NCBI GenBank assembly: GCA_937888775.1
Contig: CALAQT010000071.1
Coordinates: 1 to 6,163 of the forward strand
DNA length: 6,163 bases
Source: an uncultured Actinomycetes bacterium
GTDB lineage: Bacteria > Actinomycetota > Thermoleophilia > Solirubrobacterales > Solirubrobacteraceae
Direction: 5' to 3'
The stretch's first letter is position 1; each line of letters starts with the position of its first letter. Positions 5,403 through 6,163 of this stretch are shown here, in pieces. Below the pieces are notes generated by a model, which saw only the letters and a list, made by a program, of their open reading frames with translations, searched no databases and was not told the origin of the DNA. The position numbers and the translations under genes are program-made.

Positions 5403-5461
5403 TCACGCTTCAAGGAGATCATTTCTCTCGACTCGACGTGGGCGACACGGAGAGCGTCGCG

Positions 5462-5563
5462 ATGATCTGCTATTCCGGAGACACCGGTGATGTCACGATC
5501 CGCTCGCGCTGGCAGGACGAAGGCGGGCGCCCCGTGATCGTGCACGCCGAGCCAGCCGAGTAG
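5462..5563 (+). CDS. Possible small ORF, 33 aa, divergent from vapBC
   Basis: From about 5429 to the TAG at 5561-5563 this frame has almost exclusively G/C-ended codons and a balanced composition, reading MICYSGDTGDVTIRSRWQDE and onward to VIVHAEPAE. It therefore looks more like protein-coding DNA than the Arg-rich shadow frames elsewhere. The ATG at 5462 has GGAGAG upstream with about 8-nt spacing. A GTG at 5438 would give 41 residues but has no Shine-Dalgarno sequence. No family is recognised. It may be a genuine small protein or the 3' end of a truncated gene, because the coding-like signal also extends a few codons upstream of both starts. Confidence 0.35.
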   Translation: MICYSGDTGDVTIRSRWQDEGGRPVIVHAEPAE

Positions 5564-5651
5564 ACCGCCGATTAGGCCGGTTCGCCCACGAGGCTTGGCG
5601 ATCCCGTAACCGCCGCAACGTGCGAATCCGAGGGAAGGCGTCACGTCTGCC

Positions 5652-5677
5652 GGCGCGCGCTATAGCAGCCGCGCGCC
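5652..5677. terminator. Very GC-rich hairpin, possible terminator
   Basis: GGCGCGCG (5652-5659) and CGCGCGCC (5670-5677) are perfect 8-bp inverted arms around a 10-nt loop. The element lies between the end of the small ORF at 5563 and the stop of the convergent minus-strand gene at 5814, so it could end transcription from either side. No T-run follows. The rest of 5564-5813 shows only Arg/Ala-rich frames without domain character. Confidence 0.35.
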
Positions 5678-5813
5678 CGACCCGACGCCGGGCGAGCGCT
5701 CTTGAGGACAACGAGGCGCCTGAACCGGAGGTCGGCGCGCTTCTGCGTTCCGCGCCGGTTGCGGGAGCGGCAAAGCCCACGAGAAACGTGCGGCGGCGGC
5801 GATCGGCGCCCTC

Positions 5814-6125
5814 CTAGACTGCGCTTCGATCGGTAGCCGCGAGCGTCGTCATCTCGCCGATCAGGTTCTCCTGCAGTGCGATCGAGTCAGCCAGGTTCTC
5901 GCTGACCCACTCGGCGCTATTGGCCGCGGCCGCCTCGGCCTGCTCGCGGGTCTCCCAGGTGCTGACCGAGACGAGGCGCCCGTCGCCGACGTCGGACACC
6001 GAATAAAAGACGAAGCCCGGACTGTTGCGCAGGATCGGCGCCAGGCCCTGCCGCGCCCGGTCGACGAGTTCCTCGTAGGTGCCTTGTGTGATCGAGTAAA
6101 TGCCCATACGGACGTGGTTGGTCAT
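5814..6125 (-). CDS. Antibiotic biosynthesis monooxygenase-like (ABM) domain protein, 103 aa
   Basis: This is a single-domain protein of the dimeric alpha/beta-barrel superfamily, in the ABM-like group. The order is strand (RMGIYSITQG, 6-15), helix (TYEELVDRARQGLAPILRNS, 16-35), strand (GFVFYSVSDVG, 37-47), strand (RLVSVSTWET, 50-59), helix (REQAEAAAANSAEWVSENL, 60-78) and a C-terminal strand or helix containing SIALQENLIGEM (81-92). The PGF turn followed by the S-x-S-T-W-E-T strand is typical of ABM proteins. These are cofactor-free oxygenases, heme-degrading enzymes or proteins with no known catalysis; no diagnostic catalytic residues allow a choice here. There is no signal peptide. The ATG at 6125 is secure because AGGAGA (6131-6136, minus strand) lies 5 nt upstream; an internal ATG at codon 7 lacks this. 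Its promoter is probably outside the window. Confidence 0.85.
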   Translation of the reverse strand: MTNHVRMGIYSITQGTYEELVDRARQGLAPILRNSPGFVFYSVSDVGDGRLVSVSTWETREQAEAAAANSAEWVSENLADSIALQENLIGEMTTLAATDRSAV

Positions 6126-6130
6126 CGGTG

Positions 6131-6136
6131 TCTCCT
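6131..6136 (-). promoter_or_regulatory. Ribosome binding site of the ABM-like gene
   Basis: AGGAGA on the minus strand lies 5 nt before the ATG at 6125, a good match to the consensus, and decides between that start and the internal ATG six codons later. Confidence 0.7.
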
Positions 6137-6163
6137 GAGGTTGAGTGACTCGTGCAGTTGGGA

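Noticed and set aside
5493..5817. Two Arg/Ala-rich open frames on opposite strands
   Set aside because: Both have extreme Arg content and no motif, and the minus-strand one overlaps the more coding-like small ORF at 5462-5563.

Overview
This is a GC-rich window (estimated by eye at roughly 65% G+C) whose real genes strongly prefer G or C at third codon positions. Start codons are ATG, GTG or TTG, several preceded by a clear Shine-Dalgarno sequence. The gene families (a DUF4389 membrane protein, a DrrA/NatA-type ABC exporter, a VapBC pair with a Phd-like antitoxin, and small dimeric alpha/beta-barrel proteins) suggest a soil-type actinobacterium, perhaps of the Thermoleophilia/Solirubrobacterales. 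That placement is inference. No rRNA, tRNA, CRISPR array, complete insertion sequence or phage gene is visible. Gene density is low: about half the window has no convincing gene.

Layout from left to right. (1) 145-549, minus: a PH-like hypothetical protein, with a strong hairpin beyond its stop. (2) 550-893: nothing secure except a possible 41-residue ORF. (3) 894-1295, minus: a DUF4389 membrane protein that keeps only the tail of its first repeat, so it looks 5'-truncated. (4) 1296-2085: about 790 bp of gene-poor, partly decayed-looking DNA, with a startless coding-like fragment and a short ORF behind a good Shine-Dalgarno sequence. (5) 2086-2367, plus: a 93-residue probable alpha/beta-barrel protein. 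(6) 2368-2868: intergenic DNA with a G-rich 14-bp tandem repeat and a hairpin just before the ABC operon. (7) 2869-4490, plus: a two-gene ABC-2 operon (ATPase and six-helix permease) with a 4-nt overlap. (8) 4491-4739: a convergent intergenic stretch. (9) 5385-4740, minus: a vapBC toxin-antitoxin operon with an operator-like palindrome 2 nt before the preferred antitoxin start. (10) 5462-5563, plus: a possible tiny divergent gene. (11) 5814-6125, minus: a small antibiotic-biosynthesis-monooxygenase-like (ABM) protein.

The ABC pair should form one membrane exporter, and VapB should neutralise VapC and repress their shared operon. The other genes show no clear functional link. I looked for a novel multi-gene system and did not find a convincing one. 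The points most worth a second look are the truncated DUF4389 gene, the vapBC operator and start arrangement, the G-rich repeat before the ABC operon, and a few small coding-like ORFs.
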